Assembly (NCBI GenBank): GCA_011050085.1
Contig: DRGL01000043.1
Span: 51,674-115,673 of the forward strand
From: Pricia antarctica
GTDB lineage: Bacteria > Bacteroidota > Bacteroidia > Flavobacteriales > Flavobacteriaceae
Reading direction: 5' to 3'
DNA length: 64,000 nt
Part shown: piece after piece, positions 35,388 to 45,304 of the stretch
Layout: the number at the start of each line of letters is the position of its first letter
How positions within the stretch are numbered: position 1 is the stretch's first letter
Made by a program: the position numbers and the translations under genes
Notes under the pieces: generated by a model
Seen by the model: the letters and a program-made list of their open reading frames with translations, nothing else
Told to the model about the DNA's origin: nothing
Databases searched by the model: none

Positions 35388-36980
35388 ATGAAAAATATAT
35401 TCAATCGAATTTTACTTGGGGCCACCTTAGCTTTAGTGCTGGGTAGTTGTGACGAAGATTTTACGGAAGTCAATACCGATCCAAAGAATTTTGTGGTCGA
35501 TAATGTGACTGGAGCCGATTATCCACTATTTGTGAAAACTGCCCTGTATACCCCAACGTACACGTATCCAGACGCAGCGGGGCCTTTTCAGCTCGGGCAC
35601 TCCCTTTTTCCCGATGTCTATTCCAACTATTTTGCGACTACCGCACCCAACTTCGACAGCGACCAGTTTATATTGGTCGGAAGGTGGCTCAACGGTTCTT
35701 ATAATTATTTTTATTCGCAATCGGCACCTAACATCAAAGTAGCAGAAGATTTAGCGGTCGATTTAGGGTTTGATGTGGAAAACGCAATTATGAAAACCTG
35801 GCGCGTTTATGCCTATCATAGAATAACCGATCTATGGGGCCCCATACCCTATTCCCAATTCGGTAATTTGGAGACTACGGTACCTTACGATTCTCAAGAG
35901 GATATTTATAACGATTTTTTTGTGACTCTAGATGAGGCGGTAGCCGTTTTAAAGGCAAATGCTGGAAATACATCTTTTTTGGCCGACAATGATGTCATCT
36001 ACGGTGGCTCAGTAGATTCTTGGCTAAAATTCGCAAACACCTTACGTCTGCGCCTAGCCCTTCGGATTAAATATGTGGATGGGGCAAAGTCAAAAATAGA
36101 AGCTGAAAAGGCGGTAGCGGATGGTGTTATGCTTTCTAACGATGACAATGCCGAAATAACTACAACGATTAATTTCCCCAATTACTACAACACCATTACC
36201 CAGTGGGGCGAGTTTCGTATGAGTGCGGATATGGAGAGTATTCTAAAAGGATATCAAGACCCAAGAATCGCCAATTACTTTGCGCCAGCATCATCGCCCG
36301 ATAGCGAAGATGATCCGGCAGGAGTAGAATTTCCGTTTGAAGGAATGCGCAACGGTCAGGTGACCGCAAATAAACAAGGTACGGATTTCAATGCTCTGGC
36401 CTCGAATATGGCGGAAGCTTTTACCATTCCTGGAGTTGCAGGTCCAAATTGGCAGGTAATGCGGGCAGCTGAGGCCTATTTCTTAAGGGCAGAAGGTGCT
36501 CTTGAAGGATGGACAATGAACGGAACCGCAGAGGATCTTTACGGTCAGGGAATCGTATTGTCCCATACCGAATTGGGCTACGATGGCAATGACCTTTCGG
36601 GTAACGACTACGTTACCAGTTCGAATCTACCCGCTGCCATTGACGCTGATAATCCAGCAGTATCCACTGTACCGGTCTCTTTTGATAACGGGGCCAACAA
36701 AGAGGGACAATTAGAGCAAATAATCACTCAAAAATGGATCGCTCTTTATCCCGATAGTGAAGAAGCCTATTCGGAACGTAGAAGAACGGGGTATCCGACG
36801 CTCTATAACCGGTTAAATTCACTGAACGCGAAAATTCCAGTGAATCAAATACCGAGGCGCATGCCCTATGTTTCGAGCGAATTCTCCACGAATGAGCAAG
36901 CCGTCAATGACGCGATTAACAATCTTTTGGGAGGTCCCGACGATGGCACCACTAAACTCTGGTGGGACGCCAAGAACTAA
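35388..36980 (+). CDS. SusD/RagB-family surface lipoprotein (module 1)
   Basis: A 530-residue nutrient-binding lipoprotein. The lipobox is LGSC with Cys21, followed by the acidic DEDF, a Bacteroidota export signal for surface exposure. The TPR-like SusD fold is indicated by TDLWGPIPYSQFG (about residues 146-158), SWLKFANTLRLRLALRI, RAAEAYFLRAEGA and the C-terminal QKWIALYPDSEEAYSERRR. It forms the lid over the SusC channel encoded just upstream. A strong terminator lies directly after its stop. Confidence 0.94.
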   Translation: MKNIFNRILLGATLALVLGSCDEDFTEVNTDPKNFVVDNVTGADYPLFVKTALYTPTYTYPDAAGPFQLGHSLFPDVYSNYFATTAPNFDSDQFILVGRWLNGSYNYFYSQSAPNIKVAEDLAVDLGFDVENAIMKTWRVYAYHRITDLWGPIPYSQFGNLETTVPYDSQEDIYNDFFVTLDEAVAVLKANAGNTSFLADNDVIYGGSVDSWLKFANTLRLRLALRIKYVDGAKSKIEAEKAVADGVMLSNDDNAEITTTINFPNYYNTITQWGEFRMSADMESILKGYQDPRIANYFAPASSPDSEDDPAGVEFPFEGMRNGQVTANKQGTDFNALASNMAEAFTIPGVAGPNWQVMRAAEAYFLRAEGALEGWTMNGTAEDLYGQGIVLSHTELGYDGNDLSGNDYVTSSNLPAAIDADNPAVSTVPVSFDNGANKEGQLEQIITQKWIALYPDSEEAYSERRRTGYPTLYNRLNSLNAKIPVNQIPRRMPYVSSEFSTNEQAVNDAINNLLGGPDDGTTKLWWDAKN

Positions 36981-36996
36981 AAAATAAATTCTAAAG

Positions 36997-37028
36997 AAAA
37001 AAAAGACCGCCCAATAGCGGTCTTTTTT
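36997..37028. terminator. Terminator between SusD-1 and the FG-GAP gene
   Basis: A perfect stem pairs AAAAAAGACCGC (36999-37010) with GCGGTCTTTTTT (37017-37028) around a six-base loop, with A and T tracts on either side. It should stop most transcripts after SusD. A terminator at the equivalent place follows SusD-2. Confidence 0.85.
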
Positions 37029-37058
37029 GTAAAATAGAAGTACCTCTTGGTAACTTTA
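37026..37058 (+). promoter_or_regulatory. Possible separate promoter of the FG-GAP gene (module 1)
   Basis: TTTG (37026-37029) overlaps the terminator's T tract, and TAACTTTA (37051-37058), one mismatch from TAnnTTTG, lies 21 bases further. The ATG follows at 37080. This would let the FG-GAP gene be expressed independently of SusCD. Confidence 0.4.
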
Positions 37059-37079
37059 CTGTACCTCATTTGATATCCT

Positions 37080-40000
37080 ATGCGTACTATCCTGAAATTT
37101 TCACTGCTAATCATCCTAATAGGTTCTTGCCAAAAAGAAGATGCCAGCCAACAATTTACGCTGCTGTCTCCCAAAACAACGGGTATAAATTTCAAAAACC
37201 TAGTTCAGGAAACTGAAGAATTCAATGTACTGACCTATGGGTATCTTTATAATGGCGGTGGTGTATCCATCGGGGATGTCAATAACGACAATCTACCCGA
37301 CATTTATTTTACGGGTAATATGGTAGGCAGCCATCTTTATATTAACAAAGGCAATTTTGAGTTTGAAGAAATCGCAAAAGAAGCAGGTGTTTTTGCAGAG
37401 GGCTTATGGAATACGGGAACAACAATGGCCGATGTAAATGCTGATGGATTGTTGGATATCTATATATGCCGCTCCGCTGCTCCGAGCCCCGCAAAACGTA
37501 AAAACTTACTCTTTATCAATAATGGTCCGTCCGCGGAGAACGGACGGGTTTCTTTTACGGAAAAAGCATCAGAATACGGAATAGACGATACCGGATACTC
37601 TACCCAGGCCACTTTTTTTGATTATGACAAAGATGGTGACCTCGACCTCTATGTCTTGAACCATTCTACCCAAGAATATGCAGGCTTTGGTCAGATAACC
37701 GCTAGTCTTAAGCATAAAAATAATCCGGCATTTTCTGATAAACTCTATAGAAACGATAATGGTACGTTTAAAGACGTAACCGAAACGGCGGGATTAATTT
37801 CAAACGTTCTTGGTTTTGGTCTGGGTCTGGGAGTTTCGGATATTAACGGTGACGGATGGTTAGATATCTATATATCCAATGATTATAACGAACAAGACTA
37901 TCTGTATATTAATAAACAAGACGGAACATTTACAGAAAGTCTTGAGAATTTTATTGGCCACACCTCCCTATTTTCCATGGGTTCCGATATTGCCGATGTC
38001 AATAATGATGGGTACACCGATATCATAAGCTTAGATATGCTGCCCGAAGGGAATGCGCGCCAAAAGATGGTTTCTGGGCCCGATAACTATGATAAATATC
38101 AACGGTTGGTAAGCTCAGGATTTTATAATCAGACCATGCGTAATATGCTACAACTCAATAATGAAGGTGAGTCATTTTCAGAAATCGGGCAGTTGTCCGG
38201 TATTTCCAACACCGACTGGAGCTGGGCTTCTCTCTTTGCCGATTTTGACAATGATGGTTATAAAGATGTCTATATAACAAATGGATACAAGCGGGACTAC
38301 ACGAATATGGATTTCATGAACTTTGCGGTTCAAGAAAAATTGAAGGAAAACAAAACCGGAAAACAAACAGCGATCAAAGAACTGCTCAAAAACATTCCCT
38401 CGACGATAGAAGAAAATTATACCTATCACAACAACGGAGACCTGACCTTTAGAAAAGTCAACTCCGATTGGGGCCTTGACCAGAAGTCTCTTTCCAACGG
38501 AGCCGCCTATGCCGACTTGGATAATGATGGCGATCTTGATCTAGTGGTCAATAACCTCGAGGAAGAGGCATTTATATACCGTAACAATAGCGAAAAATTC
38601 AACCAAAACAAGTTTCTCAGAATACAATTGAAAGGGGACGACAAAAATACATTTGGCATAGGATCTAAAGTTACGGTTCACAGCGGGGGCCAAATACTTG
38701 TTCAAGAATTGATACCTTCAAGAGGTTACCAATCGTCGGTAGACTATACTTTGGTCTTCGGTTTGGGTAACGCAGAACAAGTCGATAGTTTAATTGTACA
38801 GTGGCCAAACGCTAGGGAACAAGCACTCGTTAATTTAAAAGCTGGCCAAACATTGGTCATTAAGCAAAAAGATTCAAAAGAGATTCAAAAAAATGAGCGC
38901 GCATCCAACCCCGTTTATTTTACCGATGTTTCACAGGATAGTCTCGTCCCATTTATTCATAAAGAAAATAACTTCAACGATTTTAAACGTGAACAACTAC
39001 TGCCACATAAACTTTCCGTTCAGGGTCCGAAAATCGCTAAAGGCGATGTGAACGGTGATGGTCTGGTGGATATTTTTATCGGAGGGGCCAAAGGAAGTCC
39101 GGGTGAGTTACAGATTCAGTCGACAGATGGTGGTTTTGATATTGAGCGAGGAGCTTTTGCTACCGATTCAGGTTCGGAAGATGTAGGGGCGCTATTCTTC
39201 GATGCCGACAACGATGGCGATCTTGATCTTTACGTCGTCAGTGGCGGCAACGAATATGATATCGATGCCCCGGAGTTACAAGACCGCTTGTATATGAACA
39301 ATGGAAAGGGAGGCTTTACAAAGAACGCTTCCTCCCTTCCGCAGATGTCCGTTAGTGGTTCATGCGTGACTGCCAATGACTTTGATAACGACGGTGACCA
39401 AGATTTGTTCGTTGGCGGAAGGGGCTTACCCGGCCAATATCCGAGAGGTACCAGAAGTTACATCCTTCAAAACGATAAGAAGGGTAATTTTAAGGATATT
39501 ACCGCAATGGTGAGCGAAGATTTGGAAGCTCCAGGAATGGTTACCGATGCAATTTGGACTGATTTTAACACCGATAGCAAAGCCGACTTGATGGTTGTTG
39601 GAGAGTTTATGGCCATCCGCGCTTTTGAAAATACTGGCGGTCAGTTGGCCGAAATAACAGGGAATTCCGGCTTAACGAATACTCAAGGCTGGTGGAACCG
39701 TATCGCGTCCGGTGATTTTGATAATGATGGCGATATGGATTATATCGTTGGTAATTTCGGTTTGAACTCTCAATTAAAAGCGTCTCCCGACGAACCGGTT
39801 GAAGTCTACTATAAAGATTTTGATGGAAATGGATCACTTGATCCCATCTTGACTTCCTATATCATGGGAGAAAGTTATCCTATATTCTCCAAAGATGACC
39901 TACTAGGCCAACTCAGTGGGCTCAAAAGGAAATACGTCAACTATTCCGACTACGCCGATCAGAAAATAACAGATGTCTTTACATCGGAAGAACTTTCCGA

Positions 40001-40412
40001 TGCTCAAATTTTGAAAGCTAATAATTTTGCCAGCAGTTATATCGAAAATCTTGGAAATAATCAATTTAAACTAACAGATCTGCCCACAACAGCTCAATTT
40101 TCACCTATTTATGGAATTCTGATAAGAGATTTCAACGCCGATGGAAACTTGGATGTAGTTCTTGCCGGTAACTTTTTTGGCAATCGTGTGAAATTTGGAA
40201 GATACGATGCGAATAAAGGGGTATTATTATTGGGAAATGGAAAAGGCGGTTTTCAATCGGTAAATACGAAGGAAAGTGGACTTAATATAGATGGGGAAGT
40301 CAGAGATATTACTTTAGTAAAATTGAGGAATGGCAAAGAACTAATATTATTTGCGAGGAACAATCAAACGATGAAGGAATACCTATTTCAGCCCAAACAA
40401 ATTAAAAAGTAG
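37080..40412 (+). CDS. FG-GAP/VCBS repeat lipoprotein with ASPIC/UnbV domain (module 1)
   Basis: A 1110-residue surface protein. The lipobox is LIGSC with Cys17. At least fourteen calcium-binding FG-GAP repeats of the type DxNxDGxxD are visible, for example DVNADGLLDIYI, DYDKDGDLDLYV, DFDNDGYKDVYI and DFDNDGDMDYIV, forming one or two beta-propellers. Between them, about residues 515-600, is an ASPIC/UnbV segment (GSKVTVHSGGQ, SRGYQSSVDY, VDSLIVQWPN). Such genes often follow SusCD pairs in Flavobacteriaceae, but their role is not established; carbohydrate or protein binding at the cell surface is likely. It is paralogous to the protein at 47011. Confidence 0.92.
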   Translation: MRTILKFSLLIILIGSCQKEDASQQFTLLSPKTTGINFKNLVQETEEFNVLTYGYLYNGGGVSIGDVNNDNLPDIYFTGNMVGSHLYINKGNFEFEEIAKEAGVFAEGLWNTGTTMADVNADGLLDIYICRSAAPSPAKRKNLLFINNGPSAENGRVSFTEKASEYGIDDTGYSTQATFFDYDKDGDLDLYVLNHSTQEYAGFGQITASLKHKNNPAFSDKLYRNDNGTFKDVTETAGLISNVLGFGLGLGVSDINGDGWLDIYISNDYNEQDYLYINKQDGTFTESLENFIGHTSLFSMGSDIADVNNDGYTDIISLDMLPEGNARQKMVSGPDNYDKYQRLVSSGFYNQTMRNMLQLNNEGESFSEIGQLSGISNTDWSWASLFADFDNDGYKDVYITNGYKRDYTNMDFMNFAVQEKLKENKTGKQTAIKELLKNIPSTIEENYTYHNNGDLTFRKVNSDWGLDQKSLSNGAAYADLDNDGDLDLVVNNLEEEAFIYRNNSEKFNQNKFLRIQLKGDDKNTFGIGSKVTVHSGGQILVQELIPSRGYQSSVDYTLVFGLGNAEQVDSLIVQWPNAREQALVNLKAGQTLVIKQKDSKEIQKNERASNPVYFTDVSQDSLVPFIHKENNFNDFKREQLLPHKLSVQGPKIAKGDVNGDGLVDIFIGGAKGSPGELQIQSTDGGFDIERGAFATDSGSEDVGALFFDADNDGDLDLYVVSGGNEYDIDAPELQDRLYMNNGKGGFTKNASSLPQMSVSGSCVTANDFDNDGDQDLFVGGRGLPGQYPRGTRSYILQNDKKGNFKDITAMVSEDLEAPGMVTDAIWTDFNTDSKADLMVVGEFMAIRAFENTGGQLAEITGNSGLTNTQGWWNRIASGDFDNDGDMDYIVGNFGLNSQLKASPDEPVEVYYKDFDGNGSLDPILTSYIMGESYPIFSKDDLLGQLSGLKRKYVNYSDYADQKITDVFTSEELSDAQILKANNFASSYIENLGNNQFKLTDLPTTAQFSPIYGILIRDFNADGNLDVVLAGNFFGNRVKFGRYDANKGVLLLGNGKGGFQSVNTKESGLNIDGEVRDITLVKLRNGKELILFARNNQTMKEYLFQPKQIKK

Positions 40413-40466
40413 TAAAGACTTCAATGATTTCCTTCATAGAAAAGAAACTTCCAACTTAAACCACAA

Positions 40467-40766
40467 TTGCATTTAAAAGCAAAAGATAAATTGAATGCTT
40501 GCAATCTAAAAGTCATAAATACAAGTTGGATTCTAATAAAATTACCCTTCGACTTAACTAACACTGATGATGATATTCTTACAATAAACTACGAGCTTAT
40601 TAAAGAAAATGGTATTCAAAACTCCGGAATTAGAAAAATAGACAGCGACCTTAAAAGTGAGGGTTCACTTATTTTAATTACAGTCAGATCTGGACTTGTA
40701 ATTCCAATGACATCTGCCTTTGAAGGCTTTAATCGGTCACTTAAGAATTTTCCAGTAGAACAATAA
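40467..40766 (+). pseudogene. Symporter C-terminal remnant at the duplication junction
   Basis: A frame of up to 99 codons opening with TTG. Its last 30 or so codons (about 40680-40766) encode SGLVIPMTSAFEGFNRSLKN, closely matching the symporter C-terminus SGLVILIASAFEGFDRLLKN near residues 549-568. The upstream two thirds (40467-40680) match nothing I recognise, and the region from 40413 to 40466 is featureless. The simplest reading is a broken 3' end of a duplicated symporter gene fused to unrelated DNA. It is unlikely to be a working gene. Confidence 0.75.
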
Positions 40767-41006
40767 AAAAAATTCCAAAATTATTTACGTACTAGATATT
40801 GAATACGTTCATATCGAGTGTCGCGAACCGAATTTCGTCGTTTCATAAAACTCTTCTGAGGTAAATTCTCGGTGTTTTTTCAATATCTGTAAAAAGGAAT
40901 TATTATTGGAACCATCCCTAGGCTCAATTAAAAAATAACTGGGAATGTTAGCCGATAGTTCTATATTCGCTCCCATTTAGTTTCGAGATTAGATAGCAAT
41001 AAAATC
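40767..41006. repeat. Copy 2 of the duplicated LacI-upstream region
   Basis: This corresponds to 30801-31040 after the symporter. The right half is highly similar (CTGGGAATGTTAG, CGCTCCCATTTAGTTTCG). It holds no gene and presumably carries the promoter of the intact LacI regulator; TATATTCG near 40961 is a one-mismatch -7 candidate. Confidence 0.7.
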
Positions 41007-41027
41007 ATGAAATCCCTAGCCCCCTGA
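41007..41027 (+). CDS. Six-codon leader frame directly before the LacI gene
   Basis: ATG at 41007 reads M-K-S-L-A-P and a TGA (41025-41027) that abuts the LacI ATG at 41028. The dead copy upstream keeps the same frame (M-R-S-L-A-P, TGA). Ribosomes ending here could restart on the regulator, giving translational coupling. It may also be an accident of a conserved leader; the frame is very short. Confidence 0.35.
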   Translation: MKSLAP

Positions 41028-42068
41028 ATGACAACAAAAAAATTTACTATTAAGGATATCGCCAAGCTAGCGGGCGTGTCTAAGGGAACAGTGGATAGGG
41101 TTTTGCACAACAGGGGAAAGGTTTCTAAAAAAGCCCAGGATAAGGTAGATAGTATTCTTAAGGAAATCGACTATCAACCGAATCCTATGGCAAGAAGTTT
41201 AAGGGAAAATAAAGTTTATAAAATCTGTGTCCTGATTCCGGATATGGAAATCGATCCGTATTGGATACCTGCGCACGAAGGAATTCACAACGCGGCGAAC
41301 CAGTACAGGTCTTTTGGTATTGTTGTTGAGCAATTCAATTATCATCCAAAACAAAAGAACTCCTTTATTCAAAAATCAAAGGAAGCCCTCGCCTATTCTC
41401 CCGACGTTTTATTATTGGCCCCATTGTTTCAAAAAGAATCACTGCAAACGCAAGCCGAATGTAAAGAAAAAAATGTTCGAGTGGCATTTTTCAATAATTA
41501 TTTGAACACACTTAGTGATGACCTTTTTATCGGTCAGGATCTATCGCAAAGTGGCAGAGTAGCTGCGGGACTTATCGACAAGACAACAGGGGATGCCGCG
41601 AAAATCGTAATCATCCACATTGATCTGGAACCGCATATGCAGTTCAAGGAAAAAGGATTTAAAAACTATTTTGAAGATAAAAAGAACAGCAATATTGACT
41701 TGAGTACGAAAAAATTTACAACGGACGATTTGGGGCTTTTTGAAAAAAAAGTATCTACCTACTTTCGAGCCCATCCGTCAATATCGGCAATTTTTATCAC
41801 CAACTCGAAAGTTTTTATGTTGTTGCCAATACTTCAAGAACTAAATTTTAGAGGCATCATAATTGGTTATGATCTTTTAACGCAGAACATAAAAAACCTT
41901 AAATCAGGAAGAATTGATTTCTTACTCCACCAAAGACCAAAAAGACAGGCATATCTAGGGGTATCCTACTTTGCCGAGTTCTTTCTTTTCGGTAAAAAAA
42001 TAATGAATCAAAATTTTTTGCCAATTGATATTATTAGCGCAGAAAATGTAGATTACTATATAAATTAG
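41028..42068 (+). CDS. LacI-family transcriptional regulator
   Basis: 346 residues. The N-terminal helix-turn-helix is TIKDIAKLAGVSKGTVDRVL (residues 7-26). The hinge helix PNPMARSLREN follows at 51-61, with Leu58 placed to intercalate at a central CG step. The rest is a periplasmic-binding-protein-like sensor domain beginning VYKICVLIPDMEIDPYW. It precedes SusC-2, and the perfect palindrome at 42136-42159 between the two genes is its likely operator. Because the module 1 copy is dead but its operator is kept, this protein is predicted to act on both SusC promoters. The ligand is unknown, presumably a product of the imported nutrient. Confidence 0.93.
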   Translation: MTTKKFTIKDIAKLAGVSKGTVDRVLHNRGKVSKKAQDKVDSILKEIDYQPNPMARSLRENKVYKICVLIPDMEIDPYWIPAHEGIHNAANQYRSFGIVVEQFNYHPKQKNSFIQKSKEALAYSPDVLLLAPLFQKESLQTQAECKEKNVRVAFFNNYLNTLSDDLFIGQDLSQSGRVAAGLIDKTTGDAAKIVIIHIDLEPHMQFKEKGFKNYFEDKKNSNIDLSTKKFTTDDLGLFEKKVSTYFRAHPSISAIFITNSKVFMLLPILQELNFRGIIIGYDLLTQNIKNLKSGRIDFLLHQRPKRQAYLGVSYFAEFFLFGKKIMNQNFLPIDIISAENVDYYIN

Positions 42069-42135
42069 AATCAAATTGATTTAATCGTAAAACAATTCTA
42101 AAAATTTTATAGGATTGTGACTTGCTATCTGACCA

Positions 42136-42159
42136 AAAAATGTGTTCGAACACATTTTT
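42136..42159. promoter_or_regulatory. LacI-family palindromic operator upstream of SusC-2
   Basis: A perfect 24-base palindrome: core TGTGTTCGAACACA with five A on the left and five T on the right. The core is identical to that at 32162-32175. The -33 element begins 11 bases after it, so the site is upstream of the promoter; activation or displacement by looping is as possible as simple repression. Confidence 0.87.
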
Positions 42160-42170
42160 ATTTGATAATC

Positions 42171-42200
42171 TTGCACTGTTACAAAAATAGTTTAATTTCA
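42171..42200 (+). promoter_or_regulatory. Promoter of the SusC-2/SusD-2 operon
   Basis: TTG (42171-42173), 19 bases, TAATTTCA (42193-42200): the same elements and spacing as before SusC-1. The SusC-2 ATG follows about 50 bases later. Confidence 0.65.
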
Positions 42201-42251
42201 CATAAATTTAAGAATCACTTAAAGTTGCATTAACTCAAAATAAATTTTATT

Positions 42252-45200
42252 ATGATAAAAAAATTACTCTTATTTCTACTGTTGACGCTGGGGTCATCAA
42301 CGCTCTTTGCGCAAAGCAAGACGGTAACCGGAACAGTTACTAGCGCCGATGATGGATCACCATTACCGGGGGTCAGCGTTTTGGTCGAGGGGACCACTAA
42401 TGGTACCCAAACAGATTTCGATGGCAATTATTCCATTGAAGTTGACGAAGGTGAAATTCTGGTGTTCTCCTACATCGGAACAAAAAGCCAAAATATTACT
42501 GTTGGAACAATAAATACCATAGATGCAGTAATGTCTGAAGATGCAAGTCAGTTAGACGAAGTGGTCGTAACCGCCTTGGGTATTAATAAAAGTGAGCGCA
42601 AATTAGGTTACGCAGTGACTGAAGTCGGCGGCGAGTCTTTTAATAAAGCCAGGGAAACTAACGTTGCGAATTCGTTAACCGGTAAGGTAGCCGGCCTCGT
42701 CGTCAAAAGTACTAGCGGAGGTCCGGGAGGAACTTCGAAAATTCAACTCCGTGGGGTATCCAACCTTAGTGGAGGTGGGTCTCCCCTATTCGTTATTGAT
42801 GGAGTTCCAATGGATAACACCCAGAGAGGTTCCGCCAGTCAATGGGGTGGAGCGGATCAAGGTGACGGTATTGGAAACTTAAGTCCTGATGACATCGAGA
42901 AAATGACGGTACTAAAAGGACAATCCGCTTCGGCACTTTATGGCTCAAGAGCATCAAACGGGGTAATATTGATTACAACTAAAAAAGGCGATAAGAATGG
43001 GGACTGGGGCCTTACCTACAATACCAACTTTTTGATGGACAATGCCATGGATTTTACTGATTTCCAGCAAGTTTATGGCCAAGGACTTGCAGGTGTGAAA
43101 CCAGTTACCGCGACTGACGCACAAACTACAGGTAGACTTGCTTGGGGTGCTCGTTTGGATGGTAGCCCTGTTATTGGCTTTGATGGTAGACAATACAACT
43201 ACAGCTTGGCAGAAAATAACTATATTGATTTTTATAGGGTAGGTACTACGTTTACGAACAGTGTTTCTGTATCTAAAGGTTGGTCTGAAGGTTCATTTAG
43301 AATTTCTTTTTCGGATCTAAATGCCAAATCAATTGTTCCGAACAGTAATCTAAAACGAAACACGGTCAATCTTACCGTCGATCAAAATATTTCCGAAAAA
43401 TTAAACATATCGGCTACTATTAATTACACTGATGAGAGGTCTAAAAACAAATCCTTTTTAAGTGATGGTCCGAAAAACCCTAATAACTTTTTGTTATTAG
43501 CGCCGAATATTGATCACAATATTTTCGCACCTGGTTTTGATGCTGAAACTGGCGCAGAGACCGTATTTAGTGATGATATTTTCGTAACTAATCCCTACTT
43601 TATTACGAATCAAGGCCTTGAAGATCCTACCCGTAAGCGAACTATTTCAATTATTTCAACGAAATATAATTTTACCGATAATATTTATGCGCTCTTCCGA
43701 GTGGGTAACGACGCTATCAATGACACTTTCTTCAGCGTTGATCCTTGGGGAATTGCTTATAGTCAAGACCTAAAAGGAGGATTAGGCAATAAGGGTCAAC
43801 AAACACGTTCTGAATTTAATATGGACGGCATTTTTGGCGCAACATTTGATGTTGTTACCGACGTGGAAATTGATGCATTATTGGGGGCGAACTTACGTAA
43901 AAACGACAGCGAACTGGTCGGCGTCAGCGGAAGCCCCTTTGTTTTACCTTATATCTATTCTCCAGCTAACGTTGTTAATATAGGAAGATCATACGGATTT
44001 AATGAAAGAGAGGCTCAATCAGCCTATTATTCTATAGGTGTGAGCTACAAAAACTATCTGACCTTGACCACAACTGGTAGGTACGATGTGTATTCAACCT
44101 TGACGTCCCCTTTGAGTGATAGCAATAATATATTTTCGCCTTCCGTAACGATGGCGTTCAATTTTGCGGATTTGCTCAACGTGGAGGCCTTCGATTTTGG
44201 TAAACTGCGCGCCTCCTATGCGGTTACAAGCGGTGAACCAACAGATCCATATACGAATCAACTATATTACAATTCAGGAAATGCCATTGGTGGTTTTCCT
44301 ACGGGATCATCGCCGCTTAACATACCAAACCTTTATTTAAAACCGTACACCACAAGCGAGGTTGAAGTAGGATTGGATCTTAGGTTTTTCAATAACCGTT
44401 TATCTTTCGATATTGCTTACTTTGATAAAAAATCATCAGATGAAATTCAGAATGCTTCTTATAGTATTTCTTCTGGATTCGGAGGAGGCGTAATTGCCAA
44501 TGGATCTATTCAAAATAAGGGATTTGAATTTTTGGTGTCTGGTGTCCCAATCCAATCTGAAAACTTTTCTTGGACCACTTCCTTTAATTTCACATCGATA
44601 GAAAATAAGGTTCTTAAGACCGACTTGCTGGATAATCCAATTAACCTGGGTCTGAACCGGGCGACTTTGGGTAACGCTGTAACAGCTTTTGTGGTTGGAG
44701 AGGCAGGACCACAAATAAGGGCCTATGATTATACTTATGATGGTTCTGGTAATATTGTATTGGATGAGGCCGGCTTACCGGTAAGGGGTGAATTTAAAAG
44801 CTATGGATCTGTACTTCCGGATTTTTACGGCGGACTGAACAACTCTTTTTCCTATAAAAATCTAAACCTATCCTTTCTAATAGATTTCAATTATGGGAAC
44901 AAAGTGCTTTCCGCAACGGAATTTTATTCGCGATTCAGAGGCTTGAATAAAATTACCCTCGATGGCCGTGAATCTGGTGTTGGAATAGCATCTGCACAAG
45001 ACTACTATCAGGCAGAAGCTCAAAACATAACCAGTACCAGCGTTGTAGACGGTGATTTTATCAAATTAAGACAAATGACTTTGGGCTATTCGTTCGATAC
45101 TGAAATTTTTGAAAATTCCAAAATTTTAAAAGGAATCGATGTTTCGTTAGTCGGACGTAACCTAGCCATATTGATGCGCAAGGCGAAAAATATTGACCCA

Positions 45201-45302
45201 GAGAATACTTTTGGATCGGAATTGAGATATTTGGGTATTGAAGGTACCAGCTTACCGACAACTAGATCAATTGGTCTTAACGTTAATTTCAAAATTAAGT
45301 AA
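42252..45302 (+). CDS. SusC-family TonB-dependent outer-membrane transporter (module 2)
   Basis: A 1016-residue SusC/RagA protein with a signal peptide (KKLLLFLLLTLGSSTLFAQ), a carboxypeptidase-D-like domain (DGSPLPGVSVLVEGTTNGT), a TonB-box region (QLDEVVVTALGI), plug motifs (IQLRGVSNLSGGGSPLFVID, VLKGQSASALYGSRASNGV) and a C-terminal barrel ending GLNVNFKIK. The first 110 residues resemble SusC-1 closely, while the barrel is only moderately related. The partner SusD-2 starts two bases after its stop, so the pair is one operon. Expression is expected to be set by the LacI operator and promoter just upstream. Confidence 0.95.
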   Translation: MIKKLLLFLLLTLGSSTLFAQSKTVTGTVTSADDGSPLPGVSVLVEGTTNGTQTDFDGNYSIEVDEGEILVFSYIGTKSQNITVGTINTIDAVMSEDASQLDEVVVTALGINKSERKLGYAVTEVGGESFNKARETNVANSLTGKVAGLVVKSTSGGPGGTSKIQLRGVSNLSGGGSPLFVIDGVPMDNTQRGSASQWGGADQGDGIGNLSPDDIEKMTVLKGQSASALYGSRASNGVILITTKKGDKNGDWGLTYNTNFLMDNAMDFTDFQQVYGQGLAGVKPVTATDAQTTGRLAWGARLDGSPVIGFDGRQYNYSLAENNYIDFYRVGTTFTNSVSVSKGWSEGSFRISFSDLNAKSIVPNSNLKRNTVNLTVDQNISEKLNISATINYTDERSKNKSFLSDGPKNPNNFLLLAPNIDHNIFAPGFDAETGAETVFSDDIFVTNPYFITNQGLEDPTRKRTISIISTKYNFTDNIYALFRVGNDAINDTFFSVDPWGIAYSQDLKGGLGNKGQQTRSEFNMDGIFGATFDVVTDVEIDALLGANLRKNDSELVGVSGSPFVLPYIYSPANVVNIGRSYGFNEREAQSAYYSIGVSYKNYLTLTTTGRYDVYSTLTSPLSDSNNIFSPSVTMAFNFADLLNVEAFDFGKLRASYAVTSGEPTDPYTNQLYYNSGNAIGGFPTGSSPLNIPNLYLKPYTTSEVEVGLDLRFFNNRLSFDIAYFDKKSSDEIQNASYSISSGFGGGVIANGSIQNKGFEFLVSGVPIQSENFSWTTSFNFTSIENKVLKTDLLDNPINLGLNRATLGNAVTAFVVGEAGPQIRAYDYTYDGSGNIVLDEAGLPVRGEFKSYGSVLPDFYGGLNNSFSYKNLNLSFLIDFNYGNKVLSATEFYSRFRGLNKITLDGRESGVGIASAQDYYQAEAQNITSTSVVDGDFIKLRQMTLGYSFDTEIFENSKILKGIDVSLVGRNLAILMRKAKNIDPENTFGSELRYLGIEGTSLPTTRSIGLNVNFKIK

Positions 45303-45304
45303 TC

